This document shows, one piece after another, positions 44,923-53,772 of a stretch of 64,000 nt of DNA. How positions within the stretch are numbered: the stretch's first letter is position 1; every line of letters begins with the position of its first letter. Source of the stretch: Hyphomicrobiales bacterium (GTDB taxonomy: Bacteria > Pseudomonadota > Alphaproteobacteria > Rhizobiales > JAJFHB01); NCBI GenBank assembly GCA_021775755.1, contig JAJFHE010000059.1:1-64000 (forward strand), read 5' to 3'. The position numbers were made by a program, and so were the translations under genes. The notes below the pieces were generated by a model. That model made no database searches and was not told the DNA's origin. It was given only the letters and a program-made list of their open reading frames with translations.

Positions 44923-45345
44923 ATGACGCGCGGCGAAAAGAGAGCTCTCGTCGAGAGGCTGCACGAAGTCTGGAACACCGGTGATCTCGAAGCCGTTCCG
45001 GATGTCTATGCCAGTGACTTCGTGGTTCACTGGCCCAGGAATGGCGATCCCTCCAAGGCTTCTCAATCTCGCGGACATGATGGTGCCAGAGAAGCAATTC
45101 GCCAGACACGCGTCGCGTTTCCGGACTGGCACGAGAATGTCGTCGATATGATTATCGATGGCGACCGCGTCGTGACGCGGTACGTATCGACCGGTACCCA
45201 CGAAGGCCCGTATGAAGGTGTTGCGCCGACCGGGGCGAGCGTGGAAATCGACGAGATTTCCATCTTCCGGATCGAGGGCGGCAAGGTGGCCGAGCAGTGG
45301 TGCCTGATCGAGGATCTTGCTTTCTGGCGCCAGCTTGGCCGTTGA
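44923..45345 (+). CDS. SnoaL-like polyketide cyclase/ester cyclase-family protein
   Basis: A 140-residue NTF2-like fold protein: LHEVWNTGDLEAVPDVYASD near the N-terminus, WHENVVDMIIDGDRVVTRY in the middle, VEIDEISIFRIEGGKVAEQW near the end. These are typical of the SnoaL/ester-cyclase group, whose actual substrates are mostly unknown. ATG 44923 has GGGAGG 7-8 bp upstream and is preferred to ATG 44905. The MITE ends only 20 bp before the start, just outside the ribosome-binding site, so the native promoter was displaced. Confidence 0.85.
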   Translation: MTRGEKRALVERLHEVWNTGDLEAVPDVYASDFVVHWPRNGDPSKASQSRGHDGAREAIRQTRVAFPDWHENVVDMIIDGDRVVTRYVSTGTHEGPYEGVAPTGASVEIDEISIFRIEGGKVAEQWCLIEDLAFWRQLGR

Positions 45346-45367
45346 TCGTCTGCAGAGCCCAGGCTCC

Positions 45368-45394
45368 CCGGCCGGCTGCTGCTCTGGCGGCCGG
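45368..45394. terminator. Weak GC hairpin after the SnoaL-like gene
   Basis: CCGGCCG (45368-45374) and CGGCCGG (45388-45394) form a GC stem around 13 bases, 22 bp past the stop. There is no T-run, so termination is uncertain. Confidence 0.35.
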
Positions 45395-45565
45395 CATTGT
45401 CGAACGCCCGTTTGACGTGGGTCAATGCGAGGACGTGCGCTTTTTGAATTGCTGTATGGCGTTGCAACTCTTTTTGCATGGGAGTGAACCATGGGTCGGC
45501 GAGAAAGCTGCCGGCATGTAGATGCAAGAGCTGTGTATTTGCTGTTGGTGGCAACGAAAAAGGTA

Positions 45566-46099
45566 ATGATTTCAAGCGCTACAGTCATCGCGCTCTGGGC
45601 GAGCGTCTTAGGGCTGTCCGTAGCGGCGGCTGGTGAGTGGGTGCAGACACGCGAGTTCGGACCGGACTCTGTGAATCTCGACAGAGGTGTAGGCGGTGTC
45701 TTTTACAACGAAGGCACAGCGAAATTTTACGCTGAGTATTCGGTTACGCTCCGTGACAATGAAGGAGTGCGTATCCTGGTCTCAAGCGCTTATTTTCAAC
45801 CGGTTGTAGAGATCCGTTTCTCCAGAAAAGGTGCCTTGATAAAGCGGAGTATTCCTTTGCCGGCACGCGAATTCGATCCCGTTGAGAATGCCTGGATGTA
45901 CCGGGCGCAGGTCGATTTCGCGCCTGATATGCCGGGTCAATATGCAGTGCTCCTAACGACCAGTGATATCAGTCATGGATGGGTTTTCTATGGCGGCGCC
46001 TACATGGTGTGGCGCGACGACGAGCCGGACACTCCGGTCCCTGATGGTGGTGACGGTCCCTCCGACCTGCCGTTCGAAGAATATAATCAGCCGCCGTGA
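45566..46099 (+). CDS. Exported hypothetical protein
   Basis: A 177-residue protein from the ATG at 45566 with a signal peptide (ATVIALWASVLGLSVAAAGE). The mature part looks like a beta-rich domain (AKFYAEYSVTLRDNEGVRIL, ending GWVFYGGAYMVW) with a Pro/Asp/Gly-rich acidic tail. I do not recognise it. The open frame from 45491 lacks protein-like sequence before the signal. Confidence 0.65.
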   Translation: MISSATVIALWASVLGLSVAAAGEWVQTREFGPDSVNLDRGVGGVFYNEGTAKFYAEYSVTLRDNEGVRILVSSAYFQPVVEIRFSRKGALIKRSIPLPAREFDPVENAWMYRAQVDFAPDMPGQYAVLLTTSDISHGWVFYGGAYMVWRDDEPDTPVPDGGDGPSDLPFEEYNQPP

Positions 46100-46298
46100 G
46101 CCGTTCGTCTGAAACAGGTCTAAGTCCATTGAGCTGATCAAAGTCTCCTGCTTGTGGCACATAAACCCCGTGTCGCGATCTGCTGGAGAACGTGTAAGAT
46201 TTGGCGCTGACGGGATTGCTCAGGGGCGGCGTTGCGTGGTCATGTCTCTGCGCGCAGGTCCGGCCACGGGTGTCCCTCCACACAAGGAATTCTCCGCA

Positions 46299-47027
46299 AT
46301 GCACGTTCTCTTCGTTCTCTGCCATCCAGAACCCGCGTCCTTAAATGCCGCGCTGACGCAGACGGCGGTGGACCATTTCCGCTCGCAGGGCGATACGGCC
46401 GAGGTTTCCGATCTCTATGCGGAAGGCTTCGACCCGGTCGAAAAGGCGGCGCACTACGGCAACCGGGAGAACGAAGAGTTTTTCGCGCCGATGGCCGAAC
46501 AGCGCCATGCCTGGACGACGGAAAGCCTGCATGGCGATGTGACCCGCGAGATCGCGCGGCTCGAAAAGGCCGATCTTGTGATCCTTCAGTTCCCGATCTG
46601 GTGGCACTCGATCCCGGCCATGCTCAAGGGCTGGTTCGATCGGGTGTTCGTGGGCGGCGGGCTCTACACCAGCACCATGCGCTATGACCGTGGCTACTTT
46701 CGCGGCAAGCGCGCCATCTGTTCAGTCACCGCCGGGGCGCCGGCGGCCGCCCATGAGCCAGGCGGCAGGGGCGGCGAGATCGACCAGATCCTCTGGTCGA
46801 CGAACTACTCCTTCTACTACATGGGCTATGACGTGCTCCCTCCATTCGAGATCTGCGGCGTTCAGGGGCACGGGTTTTCCTATGCCGACGAAGCGGCGTT
46901 CGAAAAACAGATCGAAACCGCCAAGTCCGACTGGATCGCACGCCTTGGCAACATCGATCAGGAACAGCCCATGCCGTTTCCCGGCTGGGATGACTGGGAC
47001 GAGATGGGGCGGCCGCTCAAGCGCTAG
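46299..47027 (+). CDS. NAD(P)H oxidoreductase, flavodoxin-like fold (NQO/MdaB type)
   Basis: A 242-residue flavoenzyme beginning MHVLFVLCHPEPASLN, with EKADLVILQFPIWWHSIPAM as the flavin and quinone signature and GWFDRVFVGGGLY next. It is distinct from the homologue at 37129-37719 (longer, with an extended C-terminus). It probably reduces quinones. AAGGAA lies 9 bp before the ATG. It may be a stand-alone gene; its right-hand neighbour is convergent. Confidence 0.88.
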   Translation: MHVLFVLCHPEPASLNAALTQTAVDHFRSQGDTAEVSDLYAEGFDPVEKAAHYGNRENEEFFAPMAEQRHAWTTESLHGDVTREIARLEKADLVILQFPIWWHSIPAMLKGWFDRVFVGGGLYTSTMRYDRGYFRGKRAICSVTAGAPAAAHEPGGRGGEIDQILWSTNYSFYYMGYDVLPPFEICGVQGHGFSYADEAAFEKQIETAKSDWIARLGNIDQEQPMPFPGWDDWDEMGRPLKR

Positions 47028-47053
47028 TCGTGGTGCAGGACGCGTACGCTAGG

Positions 47054-47992
47054 TCAAGGAGCCAGCGATCTGGCCACGCGAAAGCCGAGATAGTTGCCGC
47101 GGGCGTCCGGCTCATAGGCGCCCCGGTTGGCCGAGCGGATATCGCGCGGTTGGTTCCCCCACGACCCGCCGCGGGCGACGCGCAGCGGCACATCGGGATC
47201 GGCAATCCATGCAGATCCGTCGGCCGGTGCACCGTCATATTCGCTCAGGTGATAAAAGTCCTCGACCCATTCCCAGACATTGCCGTGCATGTCGTGAAGG
47301 CCGAAGGCGTTGGCGGGGAACGAACCGGCAGGCGTTGTCTTGTGCAGCACGGACGAGAGGTCGCAGCCGATACAGTTCGCCTGAGCGGTGCCCATTGCGC
47401 TGCCCCAGGGGAAGGGGAGTTGTGTGCCGGCGCGTGCGGCGTACTCCCACTCCGCTTCGCTCAACAGACGGTAGGTGTGCCCGGACTTCCGCGCCAGCCA
47501 GGGCAGGTACTGCGCTGTGATTTCAGCCCAGGAAACATTGATGACCGGCCGGTTGCCGCGCCCCCATCCGCTGTCGTCCGGCATCTGCGCACATCTGCCG
47601 TCGGCAACGCACGCATCCCATTCCGCAAATGTTACCTCAAACCTGCCAACGGCAAATGGCTCTGCAATCGTTACGGCGTGTTCGGGGTCTTCGCCTGCAT
47701 AGCGGCCGGGTTCGTCCGCCGGCGAGCCCATGGTGTAACTGCCAGAAGGCACGACCATCATTTCAGGGCAGATTTCGCAGTCCTTGAAGGTATCGCCGGC
47801 CTGAAAGGCGCCTGCCGACGCAGTGCCCGGTTGCTGGTGAATCGAGAGCAGCGCGAAGGCTGCGAAGAGCAAAGTTGTGAGAGGCAAACAGCCGACGTTA
47901 CGCCATGCGTTGCCGTATCGCGTTCCAATTTTCTTATGCACTGATGTTGGTCCTGTGAAATCCAATAAAGCGCGATCGAGCGAAACCCACAC
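47054..47992 (-). CDS. Secreted formylglycine-generating-enzyme-like (SUMF1) protein
   Basis: A 312-residue protein with an N-terminal signal or anchor segment (about residues 36-60, LTTLLFAAFALLSIHQQ) and an FGE-sulfatase domain: GSYTMGSPADE, VGRFEVTFAEWDACV, RLLSEAEWEYAARAG, DMHGNVWEWVED, RVARGGSW and NYLGFRVARS. The family includes formylglycine-generating enzymes and many domain relatives of other function. No sulfatase is nearby, so its role is open. The translation begins upstream of the signal; ATG choices inside are possible. Confidence 0.85.
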   Translation of the reverse strand: MWVSLDRALLDFTGPTSVHKKIGTRYGNAWRNVGCLPLTTLLFAAFALLSIHQQPGTASAGAFQAGDTFKDCEICPEMMVVPSGSYTMGSPADEPGRYAGEDPEHAVTIAEPFAVGRFEVTFAEWDACVADGRCAQMPDDSGWGRGNRPVINVSWAEITAQYLPWLARKSGHTYRLLSEAEWEYAARAGTQLPFPWGSAMGTAQANCIGCDLSSVLHKTTPAGSFPANAFGLHDMHGNVWEWVEDFYHLSEYDGAPADGSAWIADPDVPLRVARGGSWGNQPRDIRSANRGAYEPDARGNYLGFRVARSLAP

Positions 47993-48045
47993 TGAACGGC
48001 AACTCGGTTGGACCGGGTATTCCGAATCTGATTCCGCAAACGCCT

Positions 48046-49341
48046 CTAACTACCAAAGACCCTTGCGAAAATCGTATCAACATGTCGTGTGTGATAGGCG
48101 AGGTCGAAGAGGCCGTTGAGGTCGTCTTCCGACAGCGCCTTGCGCACGTCGTCGTCCTTCATCAGGAGGTCGAGGAACTGGCCTTCGCCGCGCCACACGG
48201 GCATGGCGTTGCGCTGGACGATGCGGTAGGCGTCCTCGCGCGAGACGCCGGCCTGGGTCAGTGCCAGTAGAATGCGCTGCGAATGTACAAGTCCGCCGAG
48301 ACGGTCGAGATTGGCCTGCATATTTTCCGGATAAACCACGAGCTTGTCGATGACGCCGGCAAGGCGCGTCAGCGCGAAGTCGAGTGTGACCGTGGCGTCG
48401 GGTCCGATATTGCGCTCAACGGAAGAGTGCGAGATGTCGCGCTCGTGCCTCAGCGCTTCGTTTTCCATGGCCGGAAGCGCCATGGAGCGCACGAGGCGGG
48501 CAAGGCCGGTGAGGTTTTCGGTAAGGATCGGATTGCGCTTGTGCGGCATGGCCGAGGAACCCTTCTGGCCCTCGGAGAAAAACTCTTCTGCCTCCAGAAC
48601 TTCGGAGCGCTGCAAATGGCGGACTTCGGTTGCCAGGCGTTCTATCGAACTTGCCACAACGCCCAGCACGGAAAAGAACATGGCATGGCGGTCGCGCGGG
48701 ATGACCTGCGTTGAAATCGGTTCAATCTCAAGGCCGAGCTTTGCTGCCACATACGATTCAATCCGCGGATCGATGTTGGCGAAGGTGCCGACGGCGCCGG
48801 ATATGGCGCAGGTGGCGATCTCGCGTTGCGCTGCTTCCAGCCGCACCCGGTTGCGGGCGAACTCGGCATAGGCCTGGGCAAGCTTGAGCCCGAAGGTTGT
48901 AGGCTCGGCATGAATGCCGTGGCTGCGCCCGATACAGACCGTGTCCTTGTGCTCAAAGGCGCGGCGTTTAAGGGCGTCGAGAAGGGCGTCCATGTCCTGC
49001 AACAGCAAATCGGCAGCACGCGCCAGTTGAACATTGAAGCAGGTGTCGAGTACGTCCGACGACGTCATGCCCTGATGCAGAAAGCGCGCTTCCGGGCCGA
49101 CATGCTCGGCGACATTGGTCAGGAACGCGATGACGTCGTGTTTGACCTCGCGCTCGATCTCATCGATGCGGTCAACCTCGAACGCGCCGCGCTCCCAGAT
49201 GGCGGCGGCAGCTTCTTTCGGCACGATGCCGAGTTCCGCCATGGCGTCGGCGGCGTGGGCCTCGATCTCGAACCAGATCTGGAACCGGGTTTCGGGCCGC
49301 CAGATGTCGGCCATCTGCGGTCTTGAGTAGCGCGGTATCAT
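48046..49341 (-). CDS. purB: Adenylosuccinate lyase
   Basis: A 431-residue purine-biosynthesis enzyme acting twice (SAICAR to AICAR; adenylosuccinate to AMP). The N-terminus MIPRYSRPQMADIW is typical of the group found in alphaproteobacteria and Gram-positives. The fumarase-superfamily signature is SSAMPHKRNP, and the catalytic His lies in GRSHGIHAEP. It is a single gene on this strand. Confidence 0.95.
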   Translation of the reverse strand: MIPRYSRPQMADIWRPETRFQIWFEIEAHAADAMAELGIVPKEAAAAIWERGAFEVDRIDEIEREVKHDVIAFLTNVAEHVGPEARFLHQGMTSSDVLDTCFNVQLARAADLLLQDMDALLDALKRRAFEHKDTVCIGRSHGIHAEPTTFGLKLAQAYAEFARNRVRLEAAQREIATCAISGAVGTFANIDPRIESYVAAKLGLEIEPISTQVIPRDRHAMFFSVLGVVASSIERLATEVRHLQRSEVLEAEEFFSEGQKGSSAMPHKRNPILTENLTGLARLVRSMALPAMENEALRHERDISHSSVERNIGPDATVTLDFALTRLAGVIDKLVVYPENMQANLDRLGGLVHSQRILLALTQAGVSREDAYRIVQRNAMPVWRGEGQFLDLLMKDDDVRKALSEDDLNGLFDLAYHTRHVDTIFARVFGS

Positions 49342-49408
49342 GTGTAATCGACTCGTCTGAGATAGCTTCAGCCGCGTTCGATGTAGCAGAAGCGCGCGCG
49401 CGCCACAA

Positions 49409-50152
49409 TCAGGGTACGGGCAGCTTTATCGCCAGAAACCGCCGGTCGGAGCCCTCGAACCCGTAACTGAAGACATTGACGAGCGCGACGATGACCTCCG
49501 TGCCGTTAAAAGCCGGGTAGGCGATTATGTCGGAGATACCATAGTCGAGGGGGCAGCCGCGACTCTTCGGCACGGAGCTGTCGACATGGGCGCTGACCGC
49601 TGTTTCCGCTGCCATGTTGAGCACCTGCAGAGAAAAGCCCTTGATATCCACATCAAGCCCTTCGCAGCCATCGGGCGGGGGCAGGTCGAGAATGCCGACG
49701 CGTATGGTGTGAATGGTGTCGGTGGCCGTTTCGAAAGGATAGCGCCGGAAGCTAAGCTCGTGTGTCGATTGTGGAATCTCAGTCGGTGGCGCGCTTGCCA
49801 GAAGCCTGCCCGGGTGGCGGATGAGCAGTTGGTTGAGTGTGCTCTGAACGCTGCCGCGGGCGATGTCACGGGCGTTGGCGACGGATGCGCTTTCGCTTTC
49901 AAGCGTGATGCGCACCGGTGTGCCGCTCACCCACTCATCGGCGACAAGATCAATGACGAAAATTTCCGAATAGGGAAACCCCGATCCGTCATTGACGCCG
50001 AACTGTTCAAACGCGAAATATCGGCCGTCGCTGGAAAAGCCGATGATGGCGCGCTCGGCGAAGTTCCCCGCCGCAGCCGGACCCATGGAGACAAGACAAA
50101 TCAGCACAGCCAGCGTTAGGCAGACCTGCAACCGTTGAAAGCGCACCTTCAT
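49409..50152 (-). CDS. DUF2259-like secreted protein
   Basis: A 247-residue protein with a signal peptide (LAVLICLVSMGPAAAG). The mature part starts ERAIIGFSSDGRYFAFEQFG, as in DUF2259 proteins, and has two Cys (DGCEGL and SRGCPLDYG) that may form a disulfide. The function is unknown. Confidence 0.75.
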   Translation of the reverse strand: MKVRFQRLQVCLTLAVLICLVSMGPAAAGNFAERAIIGFSSDGRYFAFEQFGVNDGSGFPYSEIFVIDLVADEWVSGTPVRITLESESASVANARDIARGSVQSTLNQLLIRHPGRLLASAPPTEIPQSTHELSFRRYPFETATDTIHTIRVGILDLPPPDGCEGLDVDIKGFSLQVLNMAAETAVSAHVDSSVPKSRGCPLDYGISDIIAYPAFNGTEVIVALVNVFSYGFEGSDRRFLAIKLPVP

Positions 50153-50248
50153 GGTGTCCTCCCGTTGTGATGTTTCGCCGATGTCGTCCCTGCGGCCAGA
50201 TTAGCAGTTGCCGGTACAATCTGAACCCCCTATGTTTGCGCCGTTGAA

Positions 50249-50353
50249 CTCAACGGGGTGCTCTTTGGAACATATGGCGTTCCAGGAGCTGAGAGACCGG
50301 AGCCGGTCAACCCGTCGAACCTGATCCAGATTATGCTGGCGGAGGGATTTGAG
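50249..50353 (+). promoter_or_regulatory. TPP (THI-element) riboswitch
   Basis: The conserved elements are present in order: GGGGTGC at 50255-50261, CTGAGAG at about 50289-50295, and CCTGATCCAGATTATGCTGG around 50320-50339. CTCAA (50249-50253) and TTGAG (50349-50353) close the P1 stem. It binds thiamine pyrophosphate and reduces expression of the thi operon beginning 97 bp downstream. A CCCGG/CCGGG hairpin follows around 50373-50388 with no T-run, so translational control is more likely than termination (inference). Confidence 0.93.
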
Positions 50354-50449
50354 CCTTTCGATCGCGCAACTTTCCCGGCAGATTCCGGGCGCCGTCGCAA
50401 AACTCCTCTAACGCAAGTTACGCCGGCCGTCGCTTCAAGGCGCGCGCGA

Positions 50450-51211
50450 ATGGACTATGTGAATGAAGCCTGGCGCTTGCTCGTGGAATTGCGCGGGCGC
50501 ACACCTCGGGTGCATTGCATTACGAACGATGCGGCGCAGGCTTTCACGGCTGACATTCTGCTCGCGGCAGGCGCGATTCCAAGTCTCTCGCTCGCGGAGA
50601 ACGAGATTGAGGCCTTCGTCGGCAGCAGCGATGCCCTGCTCATCAATCTGGGAACACTCGACGAGCGCCGCCTTGCGGCGGTCGAGCGCTGCGTGCCGAT
50701 GATGCGCGAAGCGGGCAAGCCGTGGGTTCTCGATCCGGTTTTCGTGGAACGCTCCAAGCCGCGGCTGATGCTTGCCACGACGCTGCTGACGCAGGAACCC
50801 ACAGCGATCCGCGGCAACCGTGCCGAATGTGCGGCGCTTGCGGACGCTGCGCCGGTGTTCAGCGCGTTTTTGTCCGAGCACGCGAGTTCGGTGGTTGCGA
50901 TGACGGGCGAGATTGATGTCGTGTTCGGCGGAGCGCAGCCGGTGTCCATTTCAAACGGCCATTCCTATATGGCGCAGGCGACAGCGATCGGCTGCGCCCT
51001 GTCGGCACTTGTTGCGGCATTTCTTGTAACCGGCGCGGAGGCGCCCGTGGCCGTCGCCAGCGCCGTACTCGTGTGGGGTGTCGCGGGAGAGATAGCCGGC
51101 GCGAAGGCCGGGGGACCGGGCACGTTCCGGCCACTTCTGATCGATGCGCTGCACGGGTTCGATGAGGAGACTTTGAAGGCGCATGCGCGCATTGAGAAAG
51201 GTGCACAATGA
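50450..51211 (+). CDS. thiM: Hydroxyethylthiazole kinase (divergent)
   Basis: A 253-residue salvage enzyme phosphorylating the thiazole part of thiamine. It reads VHCITNDAAQAFTADILLAAG, LINLGTLDERRLAAVE, WVLDPVFVERS and GNRAECAALA, aligning with ThiM. The catalytic block reads ATAIGCALSALVAAFL instead of the usual T-G-A/T-G-C, so the anion-hole glycine is changed although the Cys remains. ATG 50450 has AAGG before it; the open frame from 50258 belongs to the riboswitch. The gene overlaps thiE by 4 bp. Confidence 0.87.
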   Translation: MDYVNEAWRLLVELRGRTPRVHCITNDAAQAFTADILLAAGAIPSLSLAENEIEAFVGSSDALLINLGTLDERRLAAVERCVPMMREAGKPWVLDPVFVERSKPRLMLATTLLTQEPTAIRGNRAECAALADAAPVFSAFLSEHASSVVAMTGEIDVVFGGAQPVSISNGHSYMAQATAIGCALSALVAAFLVTGAEAPVAVASAVLVWGVAGEIAGAKAGGPGTFRPLLIDALHGFDEETLKAHARIEKGAQ

Positions 51212-51876
51212 GCTACGGCAAATTCGATCTTTCACTCTATGGAATTCTTGATCCTGGACGGTCGATGGGGCGAGATCTCGTGGATCTGGCCGAGGCGTCG
51301 ATTGCCGGCGGGGTGACCTTTCTGCAGTTGCGCGACAAGAAAGGCACGACAAAGTCGATGGTGAAGACGGCGCGGCGCATTCTCGAAGTTGCGCGGCCGC
51401 GAAACGTACCGCTTGTGATCAACGACCGGGTCGATGTCGCCTTTGCTGCCGCTGCCGATGGCGTGCATCTGGGGCAGGAGGATATGGCTCCCGAAGATGC
51501 CCGCAGACTGCTCGGCGCAGACGCCATTATCGGCGTGACCATCCATTCGCTCGCCGAGGCCGACGCGGCACCCGTCAAAGTCGCCGATTATTACGGTGTC
51601 GGCGGCATCTACGCGACGGCAAGCAAGCACAATCCCGATGCACCCATCGGGATCGATGGTTTCGCGATGATTCTGGATGCCTTGAAGGGGCGCGATGAGG
51701 TTGCGCGTCTCGTCGGCATCGCCGGTATCGATCTCTCCAACACCGCACCGGTCATCGCTGCGGGCGCCGACGGTGTCGCAATCATTTCAGCGATTTACAT
51801 GCAGGACGATCCGCAGTCCGCAGCGCGGCACTTTAGCGGCGTCATAGCCGATTCGAGGTCCAGGGCGGGCTTATGA
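51208..51876 (+). CDS. thiE: Thiamine-phosphate synthase
   Basis: A 222-residue TIM-barrel enzyme joining HMP-PP and thiazole phosphate to thiamine phosphate. Motifs: TFLQLRDKKGTT, VINDRVDVAFAAAADGVHLGQEDM, GVGGIYATASK and GIAGIDLSNTAPVIAAGADG. It is coupled to both neighbours through 4-bp overlaps. Confidence 0.93.
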   Translation: MSYGKFDLSLYGILDPGRSMGRDLVDLAEASIAGGVTFLQLRDKKGTTKSMVKTARRILEVARPRNVPLVINDRVDVAFAAAADGVHLGQEDMAPEDARRLLGADAIIGVTIHSLAEADAAPVKVADYYGVGGIYATASKHNPDAPIGIDGFAMILDALKGRDEVARLVGIAGIDLSNTAPVIAAGADGVAIISAIYMQDDPQSAARHFSGVIADSRSRAGL

Positions 51877-52694
51877 AACCACCCATAGCACTTACCATTG
51901 CCGGATCGGACTCCGGCGGCGGCGCCGGCATTCAGGCGGATCTCAAGACGTTTTCCGCGCTCGGCGTTTATGGCGCTTCGGTGATCACGGCGCTCACCGC
52001 GCAAAACACCAAGGGTGTTACGGCGGTGATGGATGCAAGCGAAGAGCTTGTCGCCGCTCAGCTCGACGCGGTGTTTGACGACATCGCCATAGACGCGGTG
52101 AAAATTGGAATGCTGAGCAGTTCCACGATCATCGAGACCGTGGCCGCGGCGCTGCGCCGATACGAACCGGCGCATGTGGTGCTCGATCCGGTGATGGTGG
52201 CGACGTCCGGCGACGCCTTGCTGCAGCCGGACGCGGTTGAGGCGCTACGCGATGTTCTGCTGCCACTGGCGAGCATCATCACGCCCAATCTGCCCGAGGC
52301 AGCCGCGCTGCTCGGGCGCAAAGACCACATCGAAGTGATCGATCTGAAAACGGTCGCTCAAGATCTCCTGGCGCTTGGACCAGGAGCGGTGCTGGTCAAG
52401 GGCGGGCATCTCGACGGGGAGGGAAGTCCCGACCTTCTGCTCGATGGTAATGGCGCAACAACATTTGCGGCGCGCCGCATCGACAGCGTCAACACGCACG
52501 GCACCGGCTGCACGCTCTCGTCCGCCATCGCCGCCCATCTCGCCCGGGGCTTAACTCTGCGCGACGCGGTCGGCGCGGCCAAAACCTATATCACCGGCAC
52601 GATTGCCGCCGGCCGGGACTTCGAAATCGGTGGCGGGCAAGGCCCCGTGCATCATTTTCACAAGCTTTGGAAACATCTGGAGGAGCGCCCATGA
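51873..52694 (+). CDS. thiD: Hydroxymethylpyrimidine (phosphate) kinase
   Basis: A 273-residue ribokinase-like enzyme making HMP-PP. Motifs: IAGSDSGGGAGIQADLKTFS at the start, DPVMVATSGDALL, and the catalytic THGTGCTLSSAIAAHLARG. With ThiM and ThiE it makes a complete thiazole and pyrimidine salvage branch; no thiC or thiG is in the window. Its stop overlaps the next gene's ATG. Confidence 0.94.
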   Translation: MKPPIALTIAGSDSGGGAGIQADLKTFSALGVYGASVITALTAQNTKGVTAVMDASEELVAAQLDAVFDDIAIDAVKIGMLSSSTIIETVAAALRRYEPAHVVLDPVMVATSGDALLQPDAVEALRDVLLPLASIITPNLPEAAALLGRKDHIEVIDLKTVAQDLLALGPGAVLVKGGHLDGEGSPDLLLDGNGATTFAARRIDSVNTHGTGCTLSSAIAAHLARGLTLRDAVGAAKTYITGTIAAGRDFEIGGGQGPVHHFHKLWKHLEERP

Positions 52695-53770
52695 AGGGCC
52701 TGACACGCCGTAACCTTCTTGCAACTGGTGCCGTCGCCGGTGCGGCAACGCTTGCGGCCCCCTCGATTGCACGTAGCGAAACTTTCAAATGGCGCATGAT
52801 TACGTCATGGCCGAAAAACCTGCCCGGGCCCGGCGTAACGGCGCAGAATCTCGCCGACCGGATCACCGAAATTTCGTCCGGTGCGCTAAAGATCGAACTG
52901 TACGCGGCCGGCGAACTGGTGTCGGGCCTTGAAGTGCTCGACGCGGTTACCGGCGAGGTCGCACATATGGGGCATACCGCGTCGTTCTTCTGGGCCGGCA
53001 AGATGGCGTCAGCGGCGTTCTTTACCGCCGTGCCGTTCGGGTTGACGCCGCTGGAGCACATTGCGTGGATTGAGCACGGTGGCGGCCAGGCGCTGTGGGA
53101 TGAGCTCTATGGCGGCTTCGGTGTCAAACCTTTCATGGCCGGCAACTCGGGCATGCAGATGGGTGCCTGGCTCAAGCGCGAGGTTCATACGCTGGCCGAC
53201 CTCAACGGCCTGAAGTTCCGCATTCCAGGGCTCGGCGGCCAGATGATGCGCAGGCTCGGTGTGGTGCCTGTGTTGCTCGCGCCCTCCGACATTTTGCAGA
53301 ACCTGCAGACCGGCGTCATCGACGGCACGGAGTTTCTCGGCCCCTGGAGCGATCGTGCTGCGGGGTTCTACAAGGCAGCGCCCTATTACTACTGGCCTGG
53401 CCTGCACGAGCCGAACGGCACCGGCGAATGCATCATCAACCTCAAAGCCTGGGAGATGCTGCCGGGCGAGTTGCGGGCGGTTGTGGAAACCGCCTGCCGG
53501 GCGGAAAACATCGTAGCGCTGTCGGAAACGGAGTGGCAGAACGCGTCCGCCCTCGAAGATCTGACGCAGAACCGCGGCGTTCAGCTAAGGCAATGGCCCG
53601 ATGATGTCACCGCCGCCGCGCGCACCGCGGCCGGTGAAGTTCTGGCACAGTTTGCATCCGGTTCCGACATCGAACAGCGCATCCACGCCTCCTACGAAGA
53701 GATGCGCGCGCGGGCACAGTCGTGGTCGCGCGTGTCCGCGGAGGCGTTTTTGAACGCGCGGAATACTTAG
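52691..53770 (+). CDS. TRAP-transporter solute-binding protein (DctP/TakP-like), orphan
   Basis: A 359-residue periplasmic protein with a twin-arginine-type leader (GLTRRNLLATGAVAGAATLA, cut near IARS). The mature part ITSWPKNLPGPGVTAQNLAD, LKFRIPGLGGQMMRRLGVVP (conserved substrate-carboxylate Arg), then FLGPWSDRAAGF matches the TakP-like branch, which binds carboxylates. It overlaps thiD by 4 bp and so is under the TPP riboswitch. No DctQ/DctM membrane subunits are in the window. A thiamine-related ligand is an inference from context only. Confidence 0.9.
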   Translation: MKGLTRRNLLATGAVAGAATLAAPSIARSETFKWRMITSWPKNLPGPGVTAQNLADRITEISSGALKIELYAAGELVSGLEVLDAVTGEVAHMGHTASFFWAGKMASAAFFTAVPFGLTPLEHIAWIEHGGGQALWDELYGGFGVKPFMAGNSGMQMGAWLKREVHTLADLNGLKFRIPGLGGQMMRRLGVVPVLLAPSDILQNLQTGVIDGTEFLGPWSDRAAGFYKAAPYYYWPGLHEPNGTGECIINLKAWEMLPGELRAVVETACRAENIVALSETEWQNASALEDLTQNRGVQLRQWPDDVTAAARTAAGEVLAQFASGSDIEQRIHASYEEMRARAQSWSRVSAEAFLNARNT

Positions 53771-53772
53771 GG

